From Micromonospora sp. CP22 (GTDB taxonomy: Bacteria; Actinomycetota; Actinomycetes; Mycobacteriales; Micromonosporaceae): a stretch of DNA of 47,237 nt. Positions 15,606 to 23,911 of this stretch are shown one piece after another (the first letter of the stretch is position 1; each line of letters begins with the position of its first letter). The translations under genes and the position numbers were made by a program. The notes below the pieces were generated by a model, which saw nothing but the letters and a program-made list of their open reading frames with translations, searched no databases and was not told the DNA's origin. The stretch covers positions 1-47,237 of the forward strand of contig NZ_VCJO01000027.1 of NCBI RefSeq assembly GCF_009712475.1, written 5' to 3'.

Positions 15606-16934
15606 TCAACCACCGCTACTGGGGAACAGCGCGGAAAAACTGTCGAAGCCGAAGTAGCCCACTGAGAAACCGATGACGAAGCCACCCCAGAAGTCCTCAA
15701 CCGAGACGATGGGTTGAACGGAGGATTTACGCGCGAAAGCAACAACAACACCGATAGTGGCCATGATTGCAATTGCGACTCCCTGGAGAACTGCCACGGG
15801 ATCGCTGCCGATGTAGGTGATTCCTGAAGCGCTCAGCCCTTTCAGTATACCTCCCACTGCGGCGCCAAGCGCAGAGCCCCACGCGATTGATCCAAGGGCT
15901 GCTTGGATAGTCAGCTGGTACGGGACGGTCCCCGTATGATCCACCCCGTCAACCGAGTAGTTCACTTGAATCTGGAACGTGTGACTCAAGGGTCGGAATA
16001 GCAACTTCGATCTCGTGCGCAGCACAAATTGTCGAACAACCGAATCACCCGGTTGTAGGCATATCGGAACCACACCGCGTTGGTAGTCGAGCGCCCGACG
16101 CATCATGGCGTCGAGATCGTCACTCGTTACGCCCGGAGGAATGATGAAGCTCACTGCGGAGAAGGAAGCGGTGCCGCCTTTTCCGATATTGAGATCTCGG
16201 CTCACCGATATCTCATTCTTGAATAATTCGCCAGCTTCGGGAGCAAATTCCGTTCCGACTGCTATCGCGACCCCGCGATGGGCCTTCCTCAGTTCGCGGC
16301 GGGCTTTCAACCGAGTCCAAGGATTTCTGCTGGATGACTGTACCGTCTTGTTGGCCTGCGAGAGGCTCAGGCGGTACTGGTTCACGTCGAGAAGTTCGAT
16401 AGGTATGTGCGTTTGGACGTTGTGCACGGTAATTGGAACATCGAAAGGATTTTGCACCAGCACGAAGATGGAAAAATCGGATCCGGCAGTGGTTTGTGGG
16501 CTCGTCGCAGCAACTGTGAGACCCGGGAATCCCCGCACTGGCCCCGGCGGATTTTTCGGCTCACGATCCGGCTGGGACGGGGCAGGCCGCGCAGGGGGTG
16601 TCTCCGGAGTGCTCGACTGCGCGCTCATGGAAGGCACATCATGCGGAACATCCGCACCTCCGGCCATCGACTGTCCGACGAGTGTCACAACCTTGCCGGC
16701 GAAGACCTCGTCCATAACCATGACATCGAGTAGGGCAACTCGAAGGCGACCCTCGTCTTCCTCGTCGAGTTGTTCTTGCTCCAGTTCTGCCACAATGGGT
16801 GCGGCATTGGGGTCTCGTCGAAGACGGTCATGTATCAGGATCCGCAGCGCGTCGTAGATGGGGCCGCCGCCTGGCACCGTGTGTACAAGGGTGCGAGCCG
16901 CCATTTCAGCCGCGACAGCAACGATGTCCATCAC
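15606..16934 (-). CDS. Unrecognised membrane protein with helical N-terminal module
   Basis: This protein has about 442 residues. The start is GTG 16934 (or ATG 16931) because AGGAG lies 8 bases upstream. The N-terminal 90 residues are helical and acidic (RLRRDPNAAPIVAELEQ, then DEVFAGKVVTLV) and recall effector-associated adaptor modules of actinobacterial conflict proteins. A Pro/Ser-rich linker and a beta-rich central domain of about 200 residues follow (SDFSIFVLVQNPFDVPITVH). The C-terminus has three hydrophobic segments (GSALGAAVGGILKGL, then VLQGVAIAIMATIGVVVAF, then GGFVIGFSVGYFGF). Base composition is less GC-rich than its neighbours. It might be an effector needing a partner; the function is unknown. 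Confidence 0.75.
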   Translation of the reverse strand: MMDIVAVAAEMAARTLVHTVPGGGPIYDALRILIHDRLRRDPNAAPIVAELEQEQLDEEDEGRLRVALLDVMVMDEVFAGKVVTLVGQSMAGGADVPHDVPSMSAQSSTPETPPARPAPSQPDREPKNPPGPVRGFPGLTVAATSPQTTAGSDFSIFVLVQNPFDVPITVHNVQTHIPIELLDVNQYRLSLSQANKTVQSSSRNPWTRLKARRELRKAHRGVAIAVGTEFAPEAGELFKNEISVSRDLNIGKGGTASFSAVSFIIPPGVTSDDLDAMMRRALDYQRGVVPICLQPGDSVVRQFVLRTRSKLLFRPLSHTFQIQVNYSVDGVDHTGTVPYQLTIQAALGSIAWGSALGAAVGGILKGLSASGITYIGSDPVAVLQGVAIAIMATIGVVVAFARKSSVQPIVSVEDFWGGFVIGFSVGYFGFDSFSALFPSSGG

Positions 16935-17313
16935 GGCGAAGGCTCCTGGCATGGGCGACAATAGGAAGCTGGGGTGTCCACGAAGGAGCAGGTTAGCCCT
17001 CGCAGCGCCTCGCCGGGCTAACACGACTACGTCGGATCTTGGACACGGCAGGAGTCTTGGCGAGAGGCACGACGTCTCGGGCCTCTCGCCGCACCGCCAT
17101 TTGTCGTTCGTCCGGCAGAAGCGCCGTCGAGCGGACGCCGCCCGTTCACTCTGCTCCGCTCGCCGATCCCACGACCGGGGGGCAACCCGCAGGTGTCACC
17201 AACGCGGGCAGCATGCCAGCGACGAACGGTGGTGACCGGACGACGATAGGACAGCTCCCAGGCCCGATCAGGACACGGCATGCCCGATGGTGATCGACCC
17301 AATTCGTTCCTTA
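16935..17313. other. Gap without a gene
   Basis: About 380 bases between the membrane-protein gene and the IS5 element. Open frames here are short and Arg/Ser-rich in every phase. The last bases before the IS read CCTTA, matching the TTA seen next to the other IS5 copy. No RNA gene or repeat recognised. Confidence 0.5.
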
Positions 17314-18195
17314 AGAGCGTGTCTCGGGTGGCGGTTGGGTGGCCTGGTCTGGTAGGTAGTTTCTACTGTGGACGAGCGGTTGATCCTGCAATGGGTGCCT
17401 GACGAGTTGTGGAGCCTGGCCGGTCCGTTGATCCCACCACCGCCTCGACGTCCGCAGGGTGGGGGCACGCCGCCGATCGACGCGAGGGCGGTGTTCGCCG
17501 CGATCGTGTACGTGTTGACCACTGGCTGCGCGTGGCGGCACCTGCCACCCGGGTTCGGAGTGTCCAAGGCCACCGCGCACCGCCGGTTCGTCGCCTGGAC
17601 CCGAGCCGGGCTGTGGCGCAGGTTGCATGTCGCGGCACTGGATCAGCTCGGCGCGAAGGGGTTGATCGACTGGTCCCGGGCCACCGCTGACGCGGCGTCG
17701 GTGCGGGCGAAAAAGGGGGCGACCTGACCGGCCCGAGCCCGGTCGACCGGGGCAAGACCGGCAGCAAGATCCACGCCCTGTCCGACCGTAACGGGCTGCC
17801 GCTGTCCGTGGGGGTGTCCGCCGCGAACACCCACGACAGCCGCTGCCTGGAGTCCCTCGTGCAGGCCATCCCCGCCATCCGCTCCCGACGCGGACCACGA
17901 CGGCGCCGGCCGGACAAGCTGCACGCCGACAAGGGATACGACTACCCCCACCTACGCCGCATGCTCCGCACCCGCGGCATCCGACCCCGCATCGCCCGCC
18001 GCGGCATCGAATCGCCGAACCGGCTCGGCCGACACAGGTGGGTGATCGAGCGGACCTTCGCCTGGTTCACCGGCTACCGCCGGCTGACCATCCGCTACGA
18101 ACGCTCAGCCAGCCTCTACTGCGCATTCGTCACCCTCGCCGCCGCCCTCACCTGCCACAAGCGCTACCTCAAACTCACCACCTGAGACACGCTCT
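17314..18195 (+). mobile_element. IS5-family insertion sequence (complete)
   Basis: This 882-bp element has 17-bp terminal inverted repeats: agagcgtgtctcgggtg at 17314-17330 and its complement, with one mismatch, at 18179-18195. It carries one transposase gene that needs a -1 frameshift. No matching target duplication is visible: CTTA is on the left and GAGG on the right, which suggests a rearrangement after insertion. The right side abuts, in frame, the middle of a group II intron reverse transcriptase. A second left end, facing this one, opens the window. Confidence 0.92.
17368..18185 (+). CDS. IS5-family transposase made by -1 frameshift
   Basis: The first frame (17368-17727, GTG start) encodes the N-terminal domain (MDERLILQWVPDELW, then TTGCAWRHLPPGFGVS) and reaches the first catalytic Asp in GLIDWSRATADAASV. 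It stops after an A5G5 run at about 17706-17717. Slipping back one base there continues as KKGGDLTGPSPVDRGKTGSK into the second frame (listed from 17808, open from upstream). That frame has the second Asp in HADKGYDYP and the Glu in RWVIERTFAWFTGYRRL, ending at 18185. The slippery run suits programmed -1 frameshifting, the normal expression mode of this IS group. The gene appears intact. Confidence 0.92.
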
Positions 18196-19251
18196 GAGGA
18201 AGGCACTCCCCAGGGTGGGGTTGTCAGCCCATTGCTGCTGAATATCGCGCTGCACGGGTTAGAGCAAGCCGCAGGTGTCCGATATCGTCAAGTCCGCTCA
18301 AACGCGGAAGTGCTGATGGGGCACCCACTGGTGGTCAGATACGCCGATGACTTCGTCGTCTTATGCCACTCGCGTGACGAGGCTGAAGAAGTCAAGGCGC
18401 GGCTCGCCGAATGGCTGACGCCGAGAGGGCTGGCTTTCAACGAGGACAAAACGGCTATCGCCCGCCTCGAAGACGGCTTCGATTTTCTCGGATTCAACGT
18501 CCGCCGCTATCGCGACAAGCTGCTGATCAAACCCAGCGACGCGGCCGTGAGACGCATCCGGCACAGGCTGCGCACCGAGACGAGGGCTCTGCGAGGAGCC
18601 AACGTCGCGGCCATCGTCGGCGCGATTAACCCGATCGTGCGCGGCTGGGCGGCCTACTACCGGACGGCGGTGTCCAGCCAGGTCTTCAGCCGGCTGGACC
18701 ACTACCTGTGGCAGTTGACCTACAGGTGGGCGTTACGCCGCCACCCGAACAAGCCGAAACGCTGGATCGTGTCCCGGTACTTCGGCCAGTTCAACCCGTC
18801 CCGCAGAACGCGGTGGGTGTTCGGCGACCGCGACAGCGGCGCATACCTACTCAAGTTCCGCTGGACGAAGATCGTCCGGCATCAGATGGTCATCGGCTCG
18901 GCGTCCGTTGACGACCCGGCCCTGACCGACTACTGGAACGCCCGGCGTCGCCGCAGCCGATCGTCGCTCCCAGTCAACCGCCTCACCCTGGGCCTACTTC
19001 AAGCCCAGCACGGGCGGTGCGGCTACTGCGACGACCTGCTGCTACACGCCGACACGCAGCCACAGAGTCCGCAACAGTGGGAACAGTGGCTGCGCGGAAC
19101 CCGCAAAGCGATGAGCCGCAAGGCCATCGTCTCAGGGGACGGCGGCCCGGATGATCAACCGCGTCTCGTTCACGCTCACTGCCGGCGGCGCACGTCCGCC
19201 AGCAGGAGACCAGCACCGCAAGAGACCCGCGAGCCTGTGGGGCTTGCTTGA
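18196..19251 (+). pseudogene. Group II intron reverse transcriptase/maturase, N-terminus missing
   Basis: About 350 codons are in frame from the IS junction. They read EEGTPQGGVVSPLLLNIALH (RT block 4), then VVRYADDFVVLCHS with the YADD catalytic pair, LAFNEDKTAIARLEDGFDFLGF and the maturase X domain (INPIVRGWAAYYRTAVSS). A C-terminal HNH-type endonuclease has paired cysteines (CGYCDDLLLHA) and HAHCRRR. The first RT blocks are lost to the IS5 insertion. A downstream ATG could yield a stub, but it would lack half the RT. Confidence 0.9.
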
Positions 19252-19283
19252 GCCGGGTGCGGTGAAAGTCGCACGCCCGGTTC
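19250..19283 (+). ncRNA. Group II intron domain V
   Basis: A 34-nt hairpin begins gagccgggtgcggtgaaagt and closes with gcacgcccggttc. It has the canonical AGC catalytic triad near the 5' end (19251-19253), a GAAA tetraloop and a two-base bulge. A second stem at 19291-19298/19309-19316 followed by CTACCCGAC is domain VI with the likely 3' splice region near 19324. Confidence 0.9.
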
Positions 19284-19345
19284 TGAGGGGGCCCCGTCAC
19301 GGCGACGCGACGGGGCTACCCGACTGTCGGTGAAGGAGCACCGGG

Positions 19346-19380
19346 GGCGGGCGTGGTTCCGGGAAAGTTCGACGCCCGCC
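19346..19380 (-). terminator. Hairpin downstream of the winged-helix gene
   Basis: ggcgggcgt (19346-19354) pairs perfectly with acgcccgcc (19372-19380) across a 17-base loop, just past the stop of the leftward gene ending at 19407. It may terminate that operon. Confidence 0.5.
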
Positions 19381-19406
19381 TCCGGGCTACCGGCTGGCGG
19401 GGTCGT

Positions 19407-20402
19407 TCAGGCGGTGGAGTCGGCGAGGGTGAACGTGGCGGGTTTCTCGGCGGCCAGGATCGCCCGGCCGGTCGCGACGAGTTTCACGGCGGCGTTGTGG
19501 ACGGCGCCCGCGCTGGCCTTCTTCGCGTCCGTTTCCTCGTTGGCCCGGTCGATCAGCTTGCACAGTTCGCTGACCTTGTACTGCTGGCCGGGGTTGGCCT
19601 CGAGGATGTCGAGGATCGCGCCGCGTAGGGTGCCCGACGCCCGCCGGGTAAAGGGCTGTGCCGCCTCGCCCGCCGCCTCCGTGTCCGGCGGGGCGGGTGC
19701 TTCCTCAGCGGGTTCGCCTGTAGTGCTGTCGGTGGCTGTGCCAGCAGGGACACTGTCCGGTGTGGCTGGTCGGGTGTCCGCTTCGTCTGCTGCGGGCGGC
19801 GTTCCGGTGGCCGGGTCGGTGTCGCCGGTCGTGACCCGCACCTCGGGTTCGGCAGTCGACCGGTCGCTGTCGTCGCCGTGCTCGGTTTCGGTGTCCTCGG
19901 CTTCAGCGGCCTCGTCGAGTGCTGCCTCGACATGACCAGGAGCCGGCGATACCGACTCCTCGGCGGCGTCCGGCTGCCCGTGGGCGGGAACCTCGGCGGC
20001 TGGCGGCTGGTCGTGGTCCTGTCCGGCAGCTTCTCCGGTTTCCTGCATGTCGTCGCCACGCCGCCCGTGTCCTGCGGCGGTGCCGGATGTGTCGGTGTCG
20101 CGGGTGGCGGGCTTGGGTGCGGGCTGGCCGTAATCGCCCTGTTCGGCGTGCTGGCGGCCGGTGTCGGTCAGCCGCCACAGGCTGCGTCCGGTGTCGTTTC
20201 GGGTGGGCTCGGCCAGTCCCGCAGTCTCTAGGGTGCGCAGTTTCGGGGTGGTGGTCGAGTAGCCGAGGCCGGCTTCGGTGGCGATGGTGGCAGCGGTGGC
20301 CTCGCCGAGGCGGTGCAGCGCGGCGAGGACCTTCGCGACGCTGGGTGCCAGTGGCGCTGTCGCGGCCGTATCGGTGGTCGTGTTGGTGGGGGTGCTGGTC
20401 AT
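19407..20402 (-). CDS. Winged-helix protein with long acidic linker
   Basis: About 331 residues from ATG 20402; AAAGGGGG lies upstream, and a longer frame to 20528 adds an unlikely leader. Residues about 15-85 form a MarR-like winged helix (SVAKVLAALHRLGEATAATI, then GYSTTTPKLRTLETAGLAEP). A low-complexity acidic Thr/Glu/Asp/Pro linker of about 150 residues follows. The C-terminal 70 residues (RGAILDILEANPGQQYKVSE) form a second helical domain with a possible wing (VKLVATGRAILAAEKPATF). It is probably a DNA-binding regulator of the mobile element. It is the last gene of a leftward cargo run that includes Lsr2. Confidence 0.78.
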   Translation of the reverse strand: MTSTPTNTTTDTAATAPLAPSVAKVLAALHRLGEATAATIATEAGLGYSTTTPKLRTLETAGLAEPTRNDTGRSLWRLTDTGRQHAEQGDYGQPAPKPATRDTDTSGTAAGHGRRGDDMQETGEAAGQDHDQPPAAEVPAHGQPDAAEESVSPAPGHVEAALDEAAEAEDTETEHGDDSDRSTAEPEVRVTTGDTDPATGTPPAADEADTRPATPDSVPAGTATDSTTGEPAEEAPAPPDTEAAGEAAQPFTRRASGTLRGAILDILEANPGQQYKVSELCKLIDRANEETDAKKASAGAVHNAAVKLVATGRAILAAEKPATFTLADSTA

Positions 20403-20578
20403 GGGCGCGTCGCCCCCTTTCTCCTGCCGTCGGCAGGGGTTGGTGAGTGAGGCGTAGGCACTGATGCACGCTCCGGTTCGGGTTTTGATCAAGTCGTCTG
20501 CCCGGAGTGCGGGACTGTGGCGACGCACGGGCGTGCGGCCCGGTGATCACTCGCCGGGCGGCCTGTTAGTGACCGGGG

Positions 20579-20929
20579 TCAGTGCGCGGCGTGGTAGGCG
20601 TCGCGCACGGCGGCGGGGATGACGCCCCCGGTTCGTGGCCGGGGCAGGTTCAGCTCCTGCCAGTTCGTGGTCCACCACCAGGTGCGGATCTCCTGGCTCT
20701 GGGTGCGGCCGGTCGCGGTGCCGTGCTGGCGCCGTGGTGCCCGGGGCTGTTTCGGCAGGCGGCGTCCGGCGGTGATGAACGGGCCGAACGCCGCGGCCAT
20801 CCGGTCGAAGTTGCTGGCGGACAGGTCGATCTCGTAGGTGACGCCGTTGAAGGCGAACTGGTAGGTGGCGACGTCGTCGGTGGAGCCGTCGAGGTCGTCG
20901 ACGAGGATCGCGGTGGTCTTGGTGGCCAT
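20579..20929 (-). CDS. lsr2: Divergent Lsr2-type nucleoid protein
   Basis: 116 residues, ATG at 20929 with AAGGAGG upstream. The N-terminal dimerisation domain matches Lsr2 (KTTAILVDDLDGSTDDVATY, then FAFNGVTYEIDLSASNFDRM) and the C-terminus ends IPAAVRDAYHAAH like the family. The DNA-contacting RGR loop of canonical Lsr2 is absent; the equivalent stretch reads NLPRPRTGGVIPAA, and WWWTTNWQEL replaces the usual WAKENGYEV. Canonical Lsr2 silences AT-rich foreign DNA as a xenogeneic silencer. This element-borne copy may bind differently or interfere with the host copy; that is inference. Confidence 0.85.
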   Translation of the reverse strand: MATKTTAILVDDLDGSTDDVATYQFAFNGVTYEIDLSASNFDRMAAAFGPFITAGRRLPKQPRAPRRQHGTATGRTQSQEIRTWWWTTNWQELNLPRPRTGGVIPAAVRDAYHAAH

Positions 20930-20960
20930 AAGGCCACCTCCTTCCTTTGGGGGGTGCGGT

Positions 20961-22115
20961 TTACGGGGTGGGTTGGTGGGTGCCGAGGCCGAGCCGGTGG
21001 CCGATGACGGGCCCGCGGTGCAGGGCGGCGACGGCGGCGGGCAGGTGTCGGCGTTGCCAGCCGTGCAGGGCGGCGGGCAGGTCGGCGGCGTACTTGCGGT
21101 GCTGGGTGAGGGCGGCGGCGAGGCCGGCGGCTTGTTCGATGCCGTTGTTGGCGCCTCGGGCGGTGTGCGGGCGGACCGGGGCGAGGGCGTCGCCGAGCAG
21201 GACGGCATGCCCGGCGCCGACCGGCCACACCATGCGGTTTGGTGGGGTGATGTCGAGGACCGGTACCGCCATTCGGGTGCTGGTGGCCCGCACGAGCGCG
21301 GCGTGTTCGGCCGGGAGGAGCAGGTCGGCGTGGGTGTCGACGTGGGCGCGGGCGGCGGGGCTGACGTGCCGGGGCAGGGCGAAGACCCGCCGGGTGGGGT
21401 CGGCGCCGAACCGCCGCGTGTACTCGCCGCTGGTGCAGTCGAGGTAGAAGGTCCAGTCGCAGCCGCCGGGTACCGGGGCGAGGTTGAACTGCACTCCGGG
21501 GCAGGGCTGCAGCCGCAGGAAGTCCCGCAGCCCGGCAGGTGGGGTGATGTCGGCGATGCCGCGGTGGGCGACGTAGCCGGCGTACCGCAGGGTCCGCTCG
21601 GAATCGAGGAGCCGGCGGCCGGTGGAGGAGCGGCCGTCGGCGAACACGACCAGGTCGGCGGCTGCGGTGTGGCCGTCGCGGAACCGCAGCACCGGCTGGC
21701 CGGCGCGCTCGGTCAGGGCGGTGACCTTCATGCCGGTCTGGAGGACGCGAGCGGGTAGGCGACGGGTCAGCGCCTGGTGCAGCAGCGTCCAGGTGGTGTT
21801 GCGGCCCGGGTAGGTGCGTCGGATGGTCTCGGCGGGGCGGCGGTCGCGGATGCTCATCTCGACGATGGCCTCGGAGTCGTGGGTGACGAACTCGCGCTGG
21901 TCGATGCCGAGACGGTCGAGCACGTCGAGGGCGGGATGTTCCAGGCCGATGAGGCCGCCGCCCAGGGGCGCGGACGCCGGCGCGGCCTCGAAGACGGTGA
22001 CGTCGTCGAATCCGGCCTGAAGCAACAGCAGCGCGGTGACCGGGCCGGTGATACTGCCACCGACGACGGCGATGGTGGGCTGCCGGCCGGAGGCCGGCTT
22101 GGTGCCGGAAGTCAT
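20961..22115 (-). CDS. FAD-dependent aromatic-ring-type monooxygenase
   Basis: This 384-residue protein has a flavin-monooxygenase fold of the p-hydroxybenzoate/2,6-dihydroxypyridine hydroxylase type. It has an N-terminal Rossmann motif (IAVVGGSITGPVTALLLLQA, residues about 14-33), a middle DLVVFADGRSSTGRR (the DG motif), and the C-terminal FAD ribityl-binding motif HAVLLGDALAPVRPHTARGA. Such enzymes hydroxylate small aromatic or heterocyclic substrates using NAD(P)H and oxygen; the substrate cannot be deduced. It lies 31 bases upstream of lsr2 on the same strand. AAGGGA precedes the ATG. Confidence 0.88.
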   Translation of the reverse strand: MTSGTKPASGRQPTIAVVGGSITGPVTALLLLQAGFDDVTVFEAAPASAPLGGGLIGLEHPALDVLDRLGIDQREFVTHDSEAIVEMSIRDRRPAETIRRTYPGRNTTWTLLHQALTRRLPARVLQTGMKVTALTERAGQPVLRFRDGHTAAADLVVFADGRSSTGRRLLDSERTLRYAGYVAHRGIADITPPAGLRDFLRLQPCPGVQFNLAPVPGGCDWTFYLDCTSGEYTRRFGADPTRRVFALPRHVSPAARAHVDTHADLLLPAEHAALVRATSTRMAVPVLDITPPNRMVWPVGAGHAVLLGDALAPVRPHTARGANNGIEQAAGLAAALTQHRKYAADLPAALHGWQRRHLPAAVAALHRGPVIGHRLGLGTHQPTP

Positions 22116-22224
22116 GAGTGGGGTTCCCTTCTGGAGGGTGGGAACCCGGGCACGGCCGTGCCCGGGTTATGCGCGACTGCGCGGTGGCCGGGCATCGGCC
22201 AGGTGGTGCCAGTGAGAAGGCGGG

Positions 22225-22680
22225 TCAGCGGCGGTGGGCCGCGGACGCGCTGGTCAGCCGCCGTGGTGCGGCGGGCAGATAGAGGCTCGGAAGACGCGGC
22301 GCCGGGCTGCGTCCGCTGGTGTGCGGACGTGCACGACCGGACGGGCAGCGCGGGGGTCGTGGCGGATTACCGGCCCCGGGCATGGTGAACGGCGGCGGCA
22401 CGGGAAGGATCCGCCGCGCACGCTGCAACACCTCGTCGGCGACCGGGATCAGCGGCGCCGCGTCCGGTGATGTGGTCGGGCTCGTGCGGTGCCAGCCGCC
22501 GCCGGGGCTGCTGGCGATGATCGTCCAGGTGAACAGCGGGGTGAGGACCTCGGTGAGCGCCGTGCTCTGCGTGGCGTAGCTGTCGCGGTACCTCCCGTAC
22601 CCGCAGGACGTGCCCGTCGGTGTGGTTGGGTCAGCTCGTAGGTGCCGTGGCCGCCTGGTGGAACACCTCGTCGACGATCA
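22225..22680 (-). pseudogene. Short coding region with a broken frame downstream of the 321-codon frame
   Basis: A GTG overlapping the preceding stop (GTGA) opens VIVDEVFHQAATAPTS and then stops after 16 codons. A different frame from just downstream reads naturally (TPTGTSCGYGRYRDSYATQS, then TEVLTPLFTWTIIASSP, then IPVADEVLQRARRILPVP) as far as the stop at 22225. Either one frameshift has split a gene of about 145 codons coupled to its neighbour, or the start is unrecognised. Product unknown. Confidence 0.45.
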
Positions 22681-23523
22681 CCGTGACCGGTCCTTCCGCT
22701 CGGTGGCGCGGGTGGTCGGCTCGGTGGCGACGAGGGTCCAGGGCCACTGGTAGGCGCCGATGGCGTAGCAGCGGTTGGCGTCCGGGACGACTCGGTCGTC
22801 TTCGACCCAGCGGCTGCCCAGGCCGTCGTCGTCTTCCCACTCGACGGCGACCTCGTCGCCGTCGAACCGCAGCCGGGGATGCTCGCCCGGCATGTCACCG
22901 GGATAGAGGGCGTCGAGGTGGGCGGCCATGCGCTGCACCGCGAACCGGGGGAAGCGGCACAACAGTCCGTTGCGGGTGAGGGTGGTGTAGCCGGTGGCGA
23001 CCATGGCGCGGTAGGTGCCGCCGCCGAGCACGTCGCAGGTCACGGTCGCCGGGGTCCACGTGGATAGCGGCGGGCTGATGTCGCCGCGGCTGCGGGAAAT
23101 ACGGTAGCGGCCTCCTGCGGCCTCGCTCGCCGGGTCCGGGTGCAGCCCGAACCAGTGCATCCCGTGGCGGCGGGCGTAGCGGAGCAGGTCGAGCAGGTCC
23201 CGCCGGCCATCGACGTGTTCGGTGTACAGGGGCAGGAATCCGTGTCCGTCGTCGGCGGGAACCGGGTTGCCGGTGGCGCCGGTGGCGGTGTGGGTCCAGG
23301 TCTCGGCGAGGACGCGGTGGTCGGCGCCGTCGGCGTCGTACCAGCGGGGGACACCGTTGGAGGACAGCCAGTCGCCGTCGGTGTCGTGGGACCAGATGAG
23401 TGCGGCCTGCTCCGGCAGGCCGGCCCGGTACTGCTGCCGAGTCGGGCGGTGCGCGCGGGTGGCGGCGGCGTGTTCGGCGAGGGGCAGGACGTCGTCGATG
23501 CGGAACCACAGTCGGTGGGACAT
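22678..23523 (-). CDS. Unknown protein of the mobile element
   Basis: About 281 residues from ATG 23523, chosen for GGAGGTG upstream; the open frame to 23643 is Arg/Pro-rich. The protein begins MSHRLWFRIDDVLPLAEHAA. It is rich in Trp, Tyr, Asp and Arg, with segments IWSHDTDGDWLSSNGVPRWY and RFAVQRMAAHLDALYPGDMP, and has no membrane segment. I do not recognise a domain. It sits among leftward cargo genes; its stop overlaps a GTG of the following broken frame. Confidence 0.7.
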   Translation of the reverse strand: MSHRLWFRIDDVLPLAEHAAATRAHRPTRQQYRAGLPEQAALIWSHDTDGDWLSSNGVPRWYDADGADHRVLAETWTHTATGATGNPVPADDGHGFLPLYTEHVDGRRDLLDLLRYARRHGMHWFGLHPDPASEAAGGRYRISRSRGDISPPLSTWTPATVTCDVLGGGTYRAMVATGYTTLTRNGLLCRFPRFAVQRMAAHLDALYPGDMPGEHPRLRFDGDEVAVEWEDDDGLGSRWVEDDRVVPDANRCYAIGAYQWPWTLVATEPTTRATERKDRSR

Positions 23524-23911
23524 GGCGGGACACCTCCGCTGGATGCGGGAAGAGGGAAAGGTCTGCCGTCGTGCTGGCCGGGCTTGTGCGTCGCCCCAAC
23601 CCGGGGCACCAGGCCGCGCCGGCAGGCGGCATGCGGTCACCACGGCCGTTCAAGTCCTGGCGCACGGCTCTGGCCGGAGCTGGGTACGACGGCGGTGCTG
23701 AGGGGCGGCGAACCTGCGGTGGCGATCTGGCAGCGCTAGCTGGGCAGGGTCTACGTCCGGCACCGTGGGCCGGAACCTGCTTCGGTTGCTCAGGGTCGTG
23801 CGACGCCCGGCGTCGGCGCGGGTGGTGGTCGGGCCGGTCGGGTCCGCCGTCCGATTCCCTCCGGAAGAGGGGACGGGTGGCGGCGCCCGACCGGCTCCGG
23901 TCCCGGTGGTG
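23524..23911. other. Gap of about 390 bases without a gene
   Basis: Between two leftward genes there is only poor-quality coding potential on both strands. No hairpin or repeat of note was seen. The segment may hold the promoter of the 281-codon gene at 23523. Confidence 0.4.

Larger units (their letters stand above)
18196..19325 (+). mobile_element. Group II intron, 5'-truncated by the IS5 element
   Basis: Sequence from the IS5 right end is the 3' half of a bacterial group II intron: the intron-encoded protein from the GTPQGG motif to its end, followed by RNA domain V (19250-19283) and a domain VI-like stem (19291-19316). The intron 5' half, with domains I-III and the protein N-terminus, is missing. 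It therefore cannot self-splice or move. Confidence 0.88.
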
